From Epithemia pelagica (lineage: Eukaryota; Bacillariophyta; Bacillariophyceae; Surirellales; Surirellaceae), in the NCBI GenBank assembly GCA_946965045.2, contig OX337238.1:186001-250000 (forward strand): a DNA stretch of 64,000 bases, given 5' to 3'. Position numbers and translations under genes: made by a program. The notes under the pieces are model-generated. The model had not been told where the DNA came from. It saw only the letters and a program-made list of their open reading frames with translations, and did no database searches. Within the stretch, counting starts at the first letter, position 1. The number at the start of each line of letters is the position of its first letter. Shown here piece by piece: positions 46,431 through 57,536 of this stretch.

Positions 46431-49400
46431 CGGTGCGGGGGCCGGCGACGGTGGGATCGTCAGTCTCGATCAAGGACTGTGCGTAATCCCACGCGTCTTG
46501 CGCGTCTTGGTCGGTGCAGAAAGACCGAATGTCGTGGAGGTACCGCTGGATGTCCGGCAGTCTCGACGGGTTATGGGTGCGGACGTAGTTGGCTATTGTT
46601 TCCATTTCGTTCGCTGTTGCTCCGGACTGGGGGATGTCCGTGTCGTCGTCGATCAATGGTTGGGATCCGTCGGTGCCTTCCTCGGTTTCCATGGCGTCGT
46701 CGTCGAATTCTGCTTCGTCGTCGGAATGTTCTGTGTCGCTTCGCTTTTCTGCCAGGGGCGAGAATTGGTTGTTGTTGGCGGTTGGTTTGGTGTTGTCTTC
46801 TCCGGTGGTTTCGTGTGGCGGCGACCGGAGGTGAGGGGAGTTGGCGACTACTTCCTGCCAGTTTGTTCCGTCGTCGTATGGATCGTTGTTGTCCTGCCAT
46901 GGTCGTTTGTTCGGTGGTGGTGTGCCGGGGGGGCTGGTGCGGGTCCTTGTGTCGCCGCGGCTTTGTTCCTCGTCTGTTGGTTCGGTGTATTCGTTGTGGG
47001 TCCTGTCTGTTTGGTTTGTGCGTCGTCGTAGGATCCTGGTTGTGAATGCAACGAGGCGGTTGGTGTGGCTTCCTGTTGATGGGCTGTGTGGGTTGTTGGC
47101 GTCCAGTGGCCTCGGTGGCGACGCGGCCATGGCGGCCATGGTGGGGAGCAAAATGTTGTCGGGGAAGTTCTCGTGTTGTCGAATGGAAGTTGCGTTCAGG
47201 TGATGTGTATCCGGGGTGCGTCGCAGATATAACGTGTAGGATTCGGGGTCAGGGTCGGCGTTTGCATACTCTGGAAAGAGTCCGGCAAATTCTTCCATGG
47301 AGGCTAGTTGGTCCCAGTCTTCCTCGGTTGCTTCCAAGTTTATTGGGCGGAGACGGATCTTGACGCATGCGTTGAAATGTTGGTCAAGATCTTTGAGTGC
47401 TTCCAGTGTTGTGGTCCTGGCAGCTTGAGTCTTTGGCATCGGTAGGAGTTGGATGCAGTTGTCAAACCAGCAGAGTTCCTGGTTTTGGTTGGTTGTTTGA
47501 TGTGCGTTGTAGGAGCGCATCAGGCTTTCGAAGTTCAATCGCGACGAGGCGGCGATGTAGATAACGGGGACTTGTCCGCGCTGTTTCGACTTCAGTTCTC
47601 CGCTGAAGACTCCTGCGCGGCATCCAATGTGGTTGTGGAAATCAAGCCCTTGAAGTTTGTCGGGCAAGTGTGGGGTGAGGAGGTTCCGGATGGTTGTGGC
47701 CAAGTTGACCAGGCTGCGGCGGTGTTTGAGTGCTGAGGCTGGAATGCCTGCCACGATGCCGTGTGTTTCGCATGCGCGGTTGTTGCATGCCGGCGTGTAA
47801 ATGTTAATTTGGTCAAACCTGGGGTTGACCGTCGGGTTTGATTGTGGGGTGCCGTTTCGTAGCACACATTGGTCGCCCCTTTCGTCAAACTGGTAGTCGT
47901 CCCGGTGGTGACGATGCCAAAGTTGGGTGACCAAGCGGAGGCCTTGGTCCATGAAGACGTCGCTGTCGAATTGGTCGTTGGTTGGTGCCGGTGAGAGGGT
48001 TACGTGGAAGGAGGAGGTGTGGTTCCTGGTTCCGCGGCTCGTCGTTTCGTTGGTGTTGTTTTGGCGTGGTGGGTTTCGGGGGCCTTGTTTCGTTTCAAGA
48101 AAGTCCACTCGGTGAACCTGCAGACTCATTGGGTCTTCGCCCTGGCGATGGCTGTGGTGGGCGAGGATGTCGCTGATGTGGTCTTTGATGGATTTCTCCG
48201 TGAGGCGTGGGAGGGATGACTCCACTTGTGGGTTTGCATGGTGCACCACTGCCACGTGTAGGTGGATGAGGATGCTCGGGGCTTCTTTTTTGGGGCCTGG
48301 TTTGGGCGTCAGGAGGCTTTTGGCCGTCGTTTTCGTGGGCCGGTATGGGTTTCTGGTGGTCGGGGTTGCCGCCGTCTCGTTGTTGTCGCCTTCATAGTTG
48401 TTGGTTCCTGTGTCATCCTCGTTGTGGTTGTTTGTCAGGGTCCTGTGTTCTCCGTGGTGGTTCGGTTCCGTGGTGGTGTCTGGGTGTTGTTTTTTCTGGG
48501 TTTTAAAGGTGTTTTCGTTTTCGTTTTTCTGGTTTTCGTTTTTCTGGTTTTCAATATTTTTGTGGTTGGTACTGTTGTTGTGGTCGGTCTCGGTGGTGGT
48601 TTCAGTTGCGTGGTGACGGTGGTGGACGGGGGTGATGGTGACGGTGGCCGTGGCTTGGTCGGTCAGAGCATGGTGGTTGTTGTTGTTTGCGGGCGGGGAG
48701 GCGCGGCCTTTGTTGGTTGGGCGACTGACACGAGCGGGCGTGATGGTATGGCTGGGACGGAGGGGGGGGGGGGGGGGGGGAAGTCTTCCCGGTTTGGGGA
48801 TCCAGGGGTGTTGGCCCTGGCTGCGACTTGGCGGCGTGGAGGCTGCTTGCTGTTGGTTGGCTTCGAATGGAGTTGCATGGTTTGGGTTGTTGGCTGTCGA
48901 TGGCTGGCGTCTCTGCTGGAGGCTTGGGGCAAGTTCTGGGTTTCCCGAGAAATTGTGAGGGGTTGCTGAGGGGATTGGACATTTGGCAAGTGCCTTGGGG
49001 AGTCTTTTGGTTTTCCTGTTGGGCGTAGGTTGTCTGCGTGGGTTGTTTGAGTCGCAATGGTTCTCGTCGGGATTGGCTGTTGGGTCTTTTTTGTCTCTGA
49101 CGGTGTGGGTTTTTGTTCGGTTGGTTCAAAGGCGACGTGTTGTGTCCTTTCGTTGGGCTTGATGACTGTTTGGTTGTTGTTGGCCAAAAATGGCGTGGGT
49201 TTTGTTCCCCCTTTGTTGGTTTGGGCCCGAGGCCGGTCTGCCCTTCCCCCGGGGTTGGGCGTGACGGTTGTGGTGGTGTGGTGTCGACCATGGTGGTGTT
49301 TTGCGTTGTCTCTGCTTCGCGGATTGCGGTTTCGGAGACCAGAGAGTGTTTGCATGACGGGTGGTGGAGTCGCCGTGCGTGTGGTGTGCCTTTTCGGGAC

Positions 49401-49523
49401 CAGCGGAGGTGCAGGCTTGGTGGTCAGCTGGTTTGATCGTGGGGATGCCAATGGGCAGGAGTGTGTGACCGATATGGCCCATGGCGGGTCCGCGCTTTCC
49501 GCCCAACCGGACGGGACCGTCAT
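46431..49523 (-). CDS. Retrotransposon ORF1 (nucleocapsid-like), 3' end displaced by CACTA insertion
   Basis: I followed the frame through from ATG 49523. A Thr/Gln/Pro/Asn-rich N-terminal half (49523 to about 48780) reaches a 19-base C run (G on the plus strand, 48762-48780), where the frame must change. From there it is open through His/Asn/Thr-rich sequence and a globular region (A-P-S-I-L-I-H-L-H-V-A; R-L-V-T-Q-L-W-H-R-H) to an acidic tail. In the window it runs into the CACTA TIR and stops at 46357; with the insert removed it ends 17 codons later at TGA 36310, overlapping the ORF2 ATG. Function is presumably RNA binding, inferred from position. No zinc knuckle is obvious. Confidence 0.65.
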
Positions 49524-49752
49524 TTTGCGGGTTTGCTTGCTGGTTTTCCGACGCCTTGGGTTCGGTTTCCGTTCTAACAGGCGTCTTGGTGTACTTCACT
49601 TGATGGTTTTCTCGACAAGGACTTTTTGGTTGCTTCGTTTGTTTACAAACGCTCGGTCTGTTAGCAAGAATTTGTGTCGTGTCGCTTTTGGGTCACTCCT
49701 GATACTCTTTCTGTCGTTCTTTGGTCTCACTTTTGGTTGGGGGATTCTGGAC

Positions 49753-52700
49753 CAAGGATGCTACTGTGACGACGTCACGATTGACGCACGTCACGTGACG
49801 AGACGTAAAATTGACGACGTCACGTCCGGCCATCAGGCGGTGACAAATGACGGGAATGAAAAAATGTGACGGGAAACAAAAAATCTTTTTTGGATCTTGT
49901 CGTCAAACAGAAATGGCGAGAAACGCACAAAAATGGCATAAAAACATGATCCAAGGAATACACAACAATCAACCATTGATGATCATGAATGATCATTCCC
50001 TCAGAAGCCAAGAATAAGAGAGCAGGAAGGAGACCACGACCAAGATGCCTTCAGATTCGGACGATGACGACGAGCCCTACGAGTACGTGCCGGAATCAGG
50101 AGGAGGAGATGACGACGACAACGACAACAACAATGAAGCTACGGGGGAAGAAGAAGCGACAGAGACAACAACAGAGCAGAATCCTAACAACGGGAAAAGG
50201 AAGGGGGGTTCAAGAGGAGGCAAAAGCCGAGCCCACAAGGCCAACGAAGAAATTTACAAAAACTTCGTAGAAGTTGGGCGACGAAGTGGCGGCAACTTGT
50301 ACGTAGTCTGCTGCCATTGCAAGTTGCACTACGAAAGAGAACTTGAAAAGTTCAAGAGCCATCAATCCATTGGTATGCCACCAAAACCAAAAGAGATGCG
50401 CAAGCGCCCCGATAAGTGCAAACAGCACCTCAACAAGTGTCGAGCCTTTCAAAACCACATCAAGGCATCGCGAAGTACAGAAGTGCAAGCACAACCACAG
50501 CCACCTATTGATACTATTGCAAGGAGAAGTGTACAGGGAGGTTCCATTAGTAGCTACCTCACTACAAGTCCAGCAGAAGCAGAGGCCACATCGAATCTCA
50601 AGCGACCACCACCCCACCCATCTTCTTCATCGTTGTCACTGGGCATGAAAAAGCCTGCTCTCAGGAGCAGGATGGAAGAATACTTCAATGCTTCTCCGCC
50701 TCTTTCAGAAGCCGAGCAGAAAGAACTCAACAAGTTGGTCCTGGAACTTGTTATCGACTTGTCAACTGGCTTTTCCGTAGTTAAACGACCGTCTTTCCAT
50801 CGTCTTCTTGATTTTCTTCGTCCACAGTCATCACGAGCTCTGAAAGGGCGATGGTGGCTGTCGGAAAAGATATTAAATGATCGATACAACAAGGCCTTGG
50901 AGAATCGCAACAAGTCCATCCTTGAAGCCTCTATGCAAGGCCACCACTTCGGCATCGTGGTCGATGGCTGGGAAATGATAAACAAGGTACACATACAAGG
51001 TGTAATGGTCAAGGCAGGACCAAAGTCATTCTTGCTATCAACCTACAAAGAAGGCGACACTCACCATGCATTGGCAATCGCTAAGGTATGGGAGGAAGAT
51101 ATCCTGCGAACGGATACTCTACGACCTTATGCCCACAAGGTGAAATACTTTGTGTCCGACAACGCAGGACAGTGTGCCAGAGCGCGCCGCATCCTATCTT
51201 TGCGCCACCCATATATTCTCTTCCACAAATGCTAGGCTCACCAAGTGAATCTGATGGTGCGCCATCTTGTTCAGACTCCTCAATTCAAGGATGTGGCGAA
51301 CAAGGCCATAACCGCAGCAGCAAAGGTTTCTAAGTCGTCGTCCAAATGGTTGGTGCGGCTCCAACAAATCTGTCGTCGAACATATGGAAGCAAAGTCGCA
51401 ACAACCATCATGACAGTTGGCGACACCCGTTGGAACACCATTCAGGGGTGTTTTGCATCACAGCTTCGCATTCGCAAGGCTTGCAAACTCTTCGTGGCAG
51501 AGTATGGAGATGATGATGAATTCCCCAATGCTTGCAAGGCATGGGAAACAACAGATTTCTTCCACTCTCTTGAGGAAGCAGAGTACCTCGTGCGCCCATT
51601 TTGTGATGCATCATTCCTGATGCAACGTGAATGCAACACCCTTGCCGACGTTTTCCTGATGCTTCTAAACTTGTATTTGCATGTACTTGACTTTGTTGGA
51701 AGTGAGGATCAAATTGGGCATCTTACCCTGGATTTGGGAGAACGATGGGCGCAATGTGAACAGCCACTTTATGTTCTTGCCTTTGCGCTTCACCCAGCTT
51801 ACAAGGAGTATGCCGTTCACGTCATTGCGTTCAACGAGTATTCCAGGGGCTCATGGCCTGCAAACCGAATAGCAGTGCTGTCGAGTATGCGATTGGCGTG
51901 GGCAGCAGGTTTCTATTGGGAGAAGCACGAGCTCAGCGCATACAGTGGTAAGAGTGACCCGACCAGTGTTCGCAAGCTGCGCATCGAACGAAACAACCTG
52001 GTCATTGCAGTGCACAGGTACCTCACGAACCACCCTTTGCGTATTAAATTTACTCTACCATATGATCCGGAGATGTTCCCGAGCATTGTGGACTGGTATC
52101 TTGAGAACAGAGCCTGTGGCGAAGCTTTCTGCAGGTTTGCCGCATGGATCTTGGGCGCTCCCGTTCAGAGTGCTTCATGTGAGCGTCTTTTCAAAGACTT
52201 TGCTCTTTTCAATACCAAGTCCAGAAATCGACTTTTACAGGCTAAAATGGAGAAGTCGACGCTGATAAAGCACGACATGCAAGTTGTGTATGGCAGTGAT
52301 GACACAGATACTACTGGCCATGGAGGTGGAAAGAAGAAAAAGCGATTCAAAACAACTAACCAACATCGTAATCGCATTGTATCCGCGACGGAGTACCCAA
52401 AGACAACAGAGGAGAGTACTGGAGAGGCTGCTGGGAATCGTGACGAAACAGCAGGCGCAGCAAACAACAATGAAGAAGAGGATGTCCAGGAAATAACAAA
52501 TGAACAGCTACGCAGTGAGCAGCGTGTAGAGAGAAGCACAGGCGGCCAGCATAATGATGAAGAAGAATATGACAGCAACGACGAGTTTCTGGCCATCAAC
52601 ATGGCAAGAACGTCGCAACAACAAGACACTAGAACTGGAACTGGAACTACAACAGAAACTACAGAGACAGTGACAGATATGGATGACAACAATAATGCCA

Positions 52701-53425
52701 GTGGGAATGCCAATACAAGCGATACACAATTGGGACCAGAGATGCAACAATTGTTAGATGCAATCCAGTCGTCGTTTCCTGATGATGAATCCCTGTACGA
52801 TGAGGATCCTAATGACGGTACGGGCTATGAAAATGAAATGCATGATCCCATCGACATAGAAGAATTGGATGGTGACAGTGATGCTGGAAGCGTTGTTGAT
52901 TTTGTTGCAATGGCCCGTGAGAACGCAGCTCGTCTACGAACGGAACATTCTCCGACTCGGGCTGGTCGTGCTGCGCAACGGGCAGCTGCAGCTGCAACAG
53001 AACAACTACAGCCTGGATACGACGAAGACCCACCAGAGACACGCTCAGATACATTGGAGCCTTTGCCCAGTGAAAATCTTAAGAACTTTGCTCAGGAGGA
53101 CAAGCGATACTTTAGTCGGAAAGACTATGTGAGGCGGGATAAGTATTTGCTTGCAGAATTTATCCTCGGGAGAGACGGAATGAAGCTTCCGTCCATTATG
53201 GGAGCATTCAAACACCATTAGCAGACACCAGAGACCATTCTATATTATATTTATGCACCAAGTTAGTCAATACATGTTATTTCCATCATACATCCATGTT
53301 GTCTTAATCAATTTCCCAAAGGTGACGGGAGTGACGGGAAAAACCAGACGGGAACATATTCCCGTCACTATTTGACGGCGACACGTCACGGTTGTGGCCC
53401 GTGACGTGACGTAGTAGCAACCTTG
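49753..53425. mobile_element. hAT-superfamily transposon, 3.67 kb
   Basis: Termini CAAGGATGCTACT (left) and, inverted, CAAGGTTGCTACT (right). The flanks share TCTGGACC (49746-49753 and 53426-53433), an 8-bp duplication if the end C is counted, as expected for hAT. Subterminal regions of about 120 bp on each side are dense in GTGACG/CGTCAC. The inside encodes one transposase (50045-53221). Confidence 0.85.
50045..53221 (+). pseudogene. hAT transposase with a single in-frame TAG
   Basis: 1,059 codons from ATG 50045. An acidic N-terminus precedes a BED-like Cys/His region (C-C-H-C ... H-L-N-K-C). The DDE-type core has V-V-D-G-W (first Asp), F-V-S-D-N-A-G (second Asp) and the C-terminal hAT dimerisation block A-S-C-E-R-L-F-K-D-F. 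The tail from residue about 750 is acidic, Asn/Thr-rich low complexity. The only defect is TAG at 51233-51235, inside the conserved C-x-A-H-Q motif where an aromatic residue is normal. The frame is the same on both sides, so one base change explains it. Read-through would be needed for activity. Confidence 0.8.
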
Positions 53426-53552
53426 TCTGGACCTCACGTTCATCTCACTTTTCTATTGTGTGCTTTTTTATCACGATGGCGACGATGTATCTATCAATTG
53501 GTTGATGATTTGACCTATGATTGATGGTGTTTTCTCGTTGTGTTTGTTGCCA

Positions 53553-53580
53553 TGACTGACTGACTGACTGACTGACTGAC
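53553..53580. repeat. (TGAC)7 microsatellite
   Basis: Seven perfect TGAC units lie just upstream of the gene B acceptor at 53631, within the right end of the giant intron. Confidence 0.9.
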
Positions 53581-56379
53581 TGATGCGGCTTCTTTTTTCA
53601 CAATGACTTCTTCTACCACTATTACTACTAGAAATCATGCTGGGTGCCATGACCTTGAACCTGGGAAGCAATGCCGATTTTATTTTGGGAGAAAAGGCGC
53701 ATATTGAGTACCATGCCGCCTTGCATGGGAACAAGACCACGAACAATCGCACAACGGCGGTTCAGGCCCATGGGAATTTGTTCATCCCTGTTTTTTCACA
53801 TCCAACGACCCCCAACACGGACAAGTCTCAACCAGCCCCCGAAATTTCCGGTTTGATTAGTGGTATTTTTGGATACGATGCCTTATTGGTGGATATTTTA
53901 CCCAATGGAATTCGAGGTGTTCGGGTTGTTATTGTCAATAATTGCAACCATTCTTTTACGTACGAATTGGATGGCAACGAGGTACGTTTGCGTGGCCACG
54001 ATAACGGATGATTGCGAATAGATCTCGAGACTCACACTGCTTCCACTTCATTTGGTTCGTTTTCTTGACTTTGCTTCACAGGCTACCTTGTTAGGAGAAG
54101 CTGTCTTGTCCGACAAGAACTATTCGCAGTACACGAAAGAAGTCGATTTCAATGAATTCTTGTACGAGAATCCTCAAGTCATGGCTGAAACACCCTTTCA
54201 TTGCTCGGCCAAGCTACTGGTTTCACCGACACCATTGTATATGGAAGACAACGAGTCCCATTTACCTTTTATTCTAGCCATTGTTGTGGGTGTCATTTTT
54301 GGTATCATGGGATTGCTCTTTGTTGTCTATGATGTCCACGCTCAAAAACGCAATCACAAAATGGTCCATACCGCCGCTAGGACTGGTGCCATTGTCTCAT
54401 CCTTGTTTCCCTCTACCTTTCGAGATCGCCTTGATCATGCCTTGCTCGATCATCGTCGTAACAGCAATAATACGAATGCGCAAGGCAACAAGAACAAGGC
54501 AATGACACTGACCAATACGACAAGCACAGCAACGGACCAGGGAAGCAGTGGCGACAAAGGTCAATGGTGGCAGGAGCAGTGGCTTCTCCTTGAAACAAAC
54601 CAAGACGCATCTCAAGACGTATTTGTCGTCCTCATCGCATCACCAGAACAACAAGAAGAACTGGCAGAAGGATGACGATTATGATACTGAGATGATTTTG
54701 ACCACACAACCCATTGCCGATTTGTTTCCCGACACCACCATTATGTTTGCTGATATATGTGGCTTTACGGCATGGAGTTCGGTACGAGAACCTTCTCAAG
54801 TATTCACACTGCTCGAAACGGTCTATCGTGCCTTTGATGTGTACGTATTCTATTTCATCACTAGATTGAGAGTGGTTTGAAGCGAGAATGATGACGAGAT
54901 GTGCCTATTCGTGATCTCACTGATGCTGTGGTTGCTTTGTTCTCATGTTGTGGCTTATCAAATCCAGTATTGCCAAGCGTCGTGGTGTCTTCAAGGTGGA
55001 AACGGTGGGTGATTGTTATGTCGCCGTGTGTGGTCTCCCCGATCCACGACGCGATCATGCCATGGCCATGGCACGATTTGCTCGCGATTGTTCCAATCGA
55101 ATGAATGAGTTGACCCGCAAATTAGAACTTGTCTTGGGACCCGGCACCGGCGATTTGGCCATTCGTGTGGGACTACACAGTGGTCCTGGTACGTTTTGTG
55201 CGTGTTGAGTTTGTTCTCTTGTCGTGAAAGCTTTATTCATCATTTGGATGTTTCTTGGTACACAGTTACGGCAGGCGTCCTTCGAGGTGAACGATCTCGC
55301 TTTCAGCTGTTTGGTGACACCATGAACACGGCCTCTCGCATGGAAACGACGGGAGAACGAAATCGCATTCAAGTTTCAGAAGAGACGGCAAAGTTATTGA
55401 CAACGGCTGGCAAAGAACATTGGTTGATTCCTCGTGAACAGACTGTGGAAGCCAAGGGGAAGGGAACATTGACCACCTATTGGCTAAAGAGATCCAACCT
55501 GCAGTCTGGAGACCGGTATTCCGATTCTGGTGGTAATTCGTCCTCCAATGACGACTACGCAACTGCCTTGCCATCCTCGTCCGTCGAACCAGACGCAGCA
55601 CTCAAACAAGAACGGCTGGTGAAATGGTTTGTAGAACTTTTGTCGTCCTTGCTGGAACAAATTGTGCAACGACGTCAAGTGTTGGGAGCTAAACCCCGAA
55701 CTTGCGATGGACCATTTACGCCTCCGAGGCCGAATTGACACGATTCCGTCATTTGGTGGTGAATTCCGTCATGGCCACGGATATTTTGGATCCACGACTC
55801 AAGGAGCATCGCAATGCGCGTTGGGACAAGGCGTTTCAGGACCAAGACGAAAGAACCGCAAAGAAGGAGACCGAAGAAGAACGCAATGTCCTGTTGAATC
55901 GAAAGGCTACGATTGTAATTGAACATTTAATGCAGGCCTCCGATGTGGCCTACACCATGCAGCATTGGCATGTGTACCGAAAATGGAACGAATGTTTCTT
56001 TGAGGAATGTTATCAAGCATTTCGACAAGGCCGTGCGACAACGAATCCGGCCGATTACTGGTATCAGGAGGAGCTCAGTTTTTTCGATAGCTACATTATT
56101 CCCCTGGTCGAGAAACTCAAAGAATGTGGCGTGTTTGGTGTCTCGAGTGACGAATATTTGGGATATGCGCTCCAAAATCGAGCTCAATGGGAACGACTTG
56201 GACCACAGCTTGTTGCTGTAATGCAGGAACGCATGGCAAATAATGTGCAGGAGCAACATCGCATTGGCTTTCCTCTGGGCCGGATCCCTCAGACGGACGA
56301 AGGTGCAACGCACTCGGGCGGCGAGGTTCATCATGCCGAAGCCACTGCCATGGCAACAAAGAACAGAACAATCGACTAG

Positions 56380-56941
56380 AAAAGAGGTGGAAGTTGAAGA
56401 ACTATTTGTCCAATGTATAGCTTATAAGATGATCGTCTAAAACAAAATAATTTCTAACCAAACTACCACAGTCCCTGTGTCAGGGGTGGAAAACAGCCGC
56501 ATCGCGAAGCGCGCTGGACGAGATCAGGTCGGGGGTATAGTGGCAGAAAACTGATCGCGCGTTCTCAAATTTGCGCTATACCAGGTATAGCGCTGCTCTG
56601 TTATGTCTCCGATTGGTGATATGTCTAGATCTGCGAGATCGGTGCTTCTTGTTTGGAGTCAAAATTGTTCATCTATTAAGGATTAGGAACAAGTATACAT
56701 AGGAGAGAGTATATGGAGAAAGAATTCTATGCGGTAAAATGCAGGTAGGGTAGTTTTCTCTTTTCGTTGGGCATAACCCGCAACGCAAGAGATGGGTTCC
56801 AAGCAAGCGTTGATACTCCACTCGCGATATAGCGTTGATGTGTGAGAGATTTGCGTGAGTACAACCTGGCTTAATGGTTGCTGGATTGTCACTCTGGCAC
56901 ACTCATACAAGGAAACATTCACATGACAGTTCGTTTGCTTT
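56380..56941. other. Intergenic region with a perfect 21-bp palindrome
   Basis: Gene B and the next gene converge here, so both 3' ends lie in this region. GCGCTATACC (56573-56582) and its exact complement (56584-56593) flank one A. No gene is visible. Confidence 0.6.
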
Positions 56942-57503
56942 CTATTCATGAGATGCCTCTCCGGCACCTTGTTCCGGAACGGGTGAGGCAAGATGTTTGG
57001 GTGGACTTGATGTGGTTGTGGCCACCGAGTCATGAGGACTGACCGAAACGGCATCACTGGCATTCATGTCCTTGTCTTCCCCATGTTGGAGTGTTCCACC
57101 TCCCTGTTTCTTTTTCTTTTTCAACAGATTCATGGAGTCCGACGGGAATGCCGTACTAGTATTCGAGGAGGAGGAGGACGTTGACGTGGTGGCGGTGGCG
57201 GTCTTCCGACTGGTGGGTTCTTCACGGTCCATACTGGTGGAATCAGCCGGTGCTGCTGTTGTCGTCGTTGTCGTGAGGGGTGGTGGTGGCGGTGGTGATT
57301 TGGGTCGGGAAACCTTGGGAGTGCGGGGTGCCACGTCTTGTTTGACTTTGGAGGAGGAGGATGACTTCTTTTTGTGGTGGTGATGAGGATGATGACTATT
57401 GATACTACTTCCGTTGTTGCTCTTTCGTCGTGATTTGCCACCATGAGAGTGGATTTTGGTCTTGCGTCGATGCGATCGATGGTGTTGCGTACTGCTATCA
57501 TCG

Positions 57504-57536
<33 letters not shown>

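Larger units (their letters stand above)
32400..49752 (-). mobile_element. RLE-type non-LTR retrotransposon, split by the CACTA element
   Basis: Two parts on the minus strand, ORF1 at 49523-46431 and ORF2 at 36313-32440, are separated by the insertion at 36356-46430. Joining them at the 2-bp duplication CG gives a continuous ORF1 that stops at 36310 and overlaps the ORF2 start, as in other non-LTR elements with ATGA-type coupling. The 3' end lies just below 32440; no poly(A) tail is seen, which is common for elements using a restriction-like endonuclease. The 5' end is uncertain and may continue beyond the hAT insertion. Without the insert it is about 7.2 kb. Confidence 0.75.
32384..53631 (+). 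other. 21,248-bp transposon-filled intron of gene B
   Basis: The donor GTACGT follows G32383 and the acceptor CTACTAG ends at 53631. Both flanks align with gene A around its 183-bp intron (5077-5259): phase 1, the shared split Glu codon, and C-T-x-G-G-G-T-x-C-C-A-T-G-A after the acceptor. Everything between is mobile-element sequence apart from perhaps 100-200 bp of original intron at the two ends. Confidence 0.85.
31400..56379 (+). pseudogene. Gene B: tandem paralogue of the cyclase-phosphodiesterase, split and damaged
   Basis: The exons follow gene A's architecture: exon 1 (from about ATG 31400) to 31689, 31861-32383, 53632-53981, 54082-54840, 54968-55188, 55266 onward. Gene A's four linker-free introns are matched in position and phase; the intron at 31690-31860 is extra. 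Conserved parts include TM1, the sensor (T-F-P-F-V-T-V-E-N-W), TM2 and all cyclase catalytic residues. Damage: the 32384-53631 intron is 21,248 bp; the frame shifts between about 54545 and 54600; and about 1.1 kb is missing at about 55690, which removes the R-R-x-S linker and the PDE H-N-x-x-H and H-D motifs and changes frame (stop at 55738). The rest of the PDE continues in another frame from about 55700 to 56379. A frame change before TM1 (31412-31466) could be a 53-bp intron. Probably a pseudogene, possibly a cyclase-only transcript. Confidence 0.8.

Noticed and set aside
46423-48969. Long plus-strand ORFs rich in Val/Gly/Trp
   Set aside because: Antisense of the Asn/Thr/Pro/His-rich retrotransposon ORF1.
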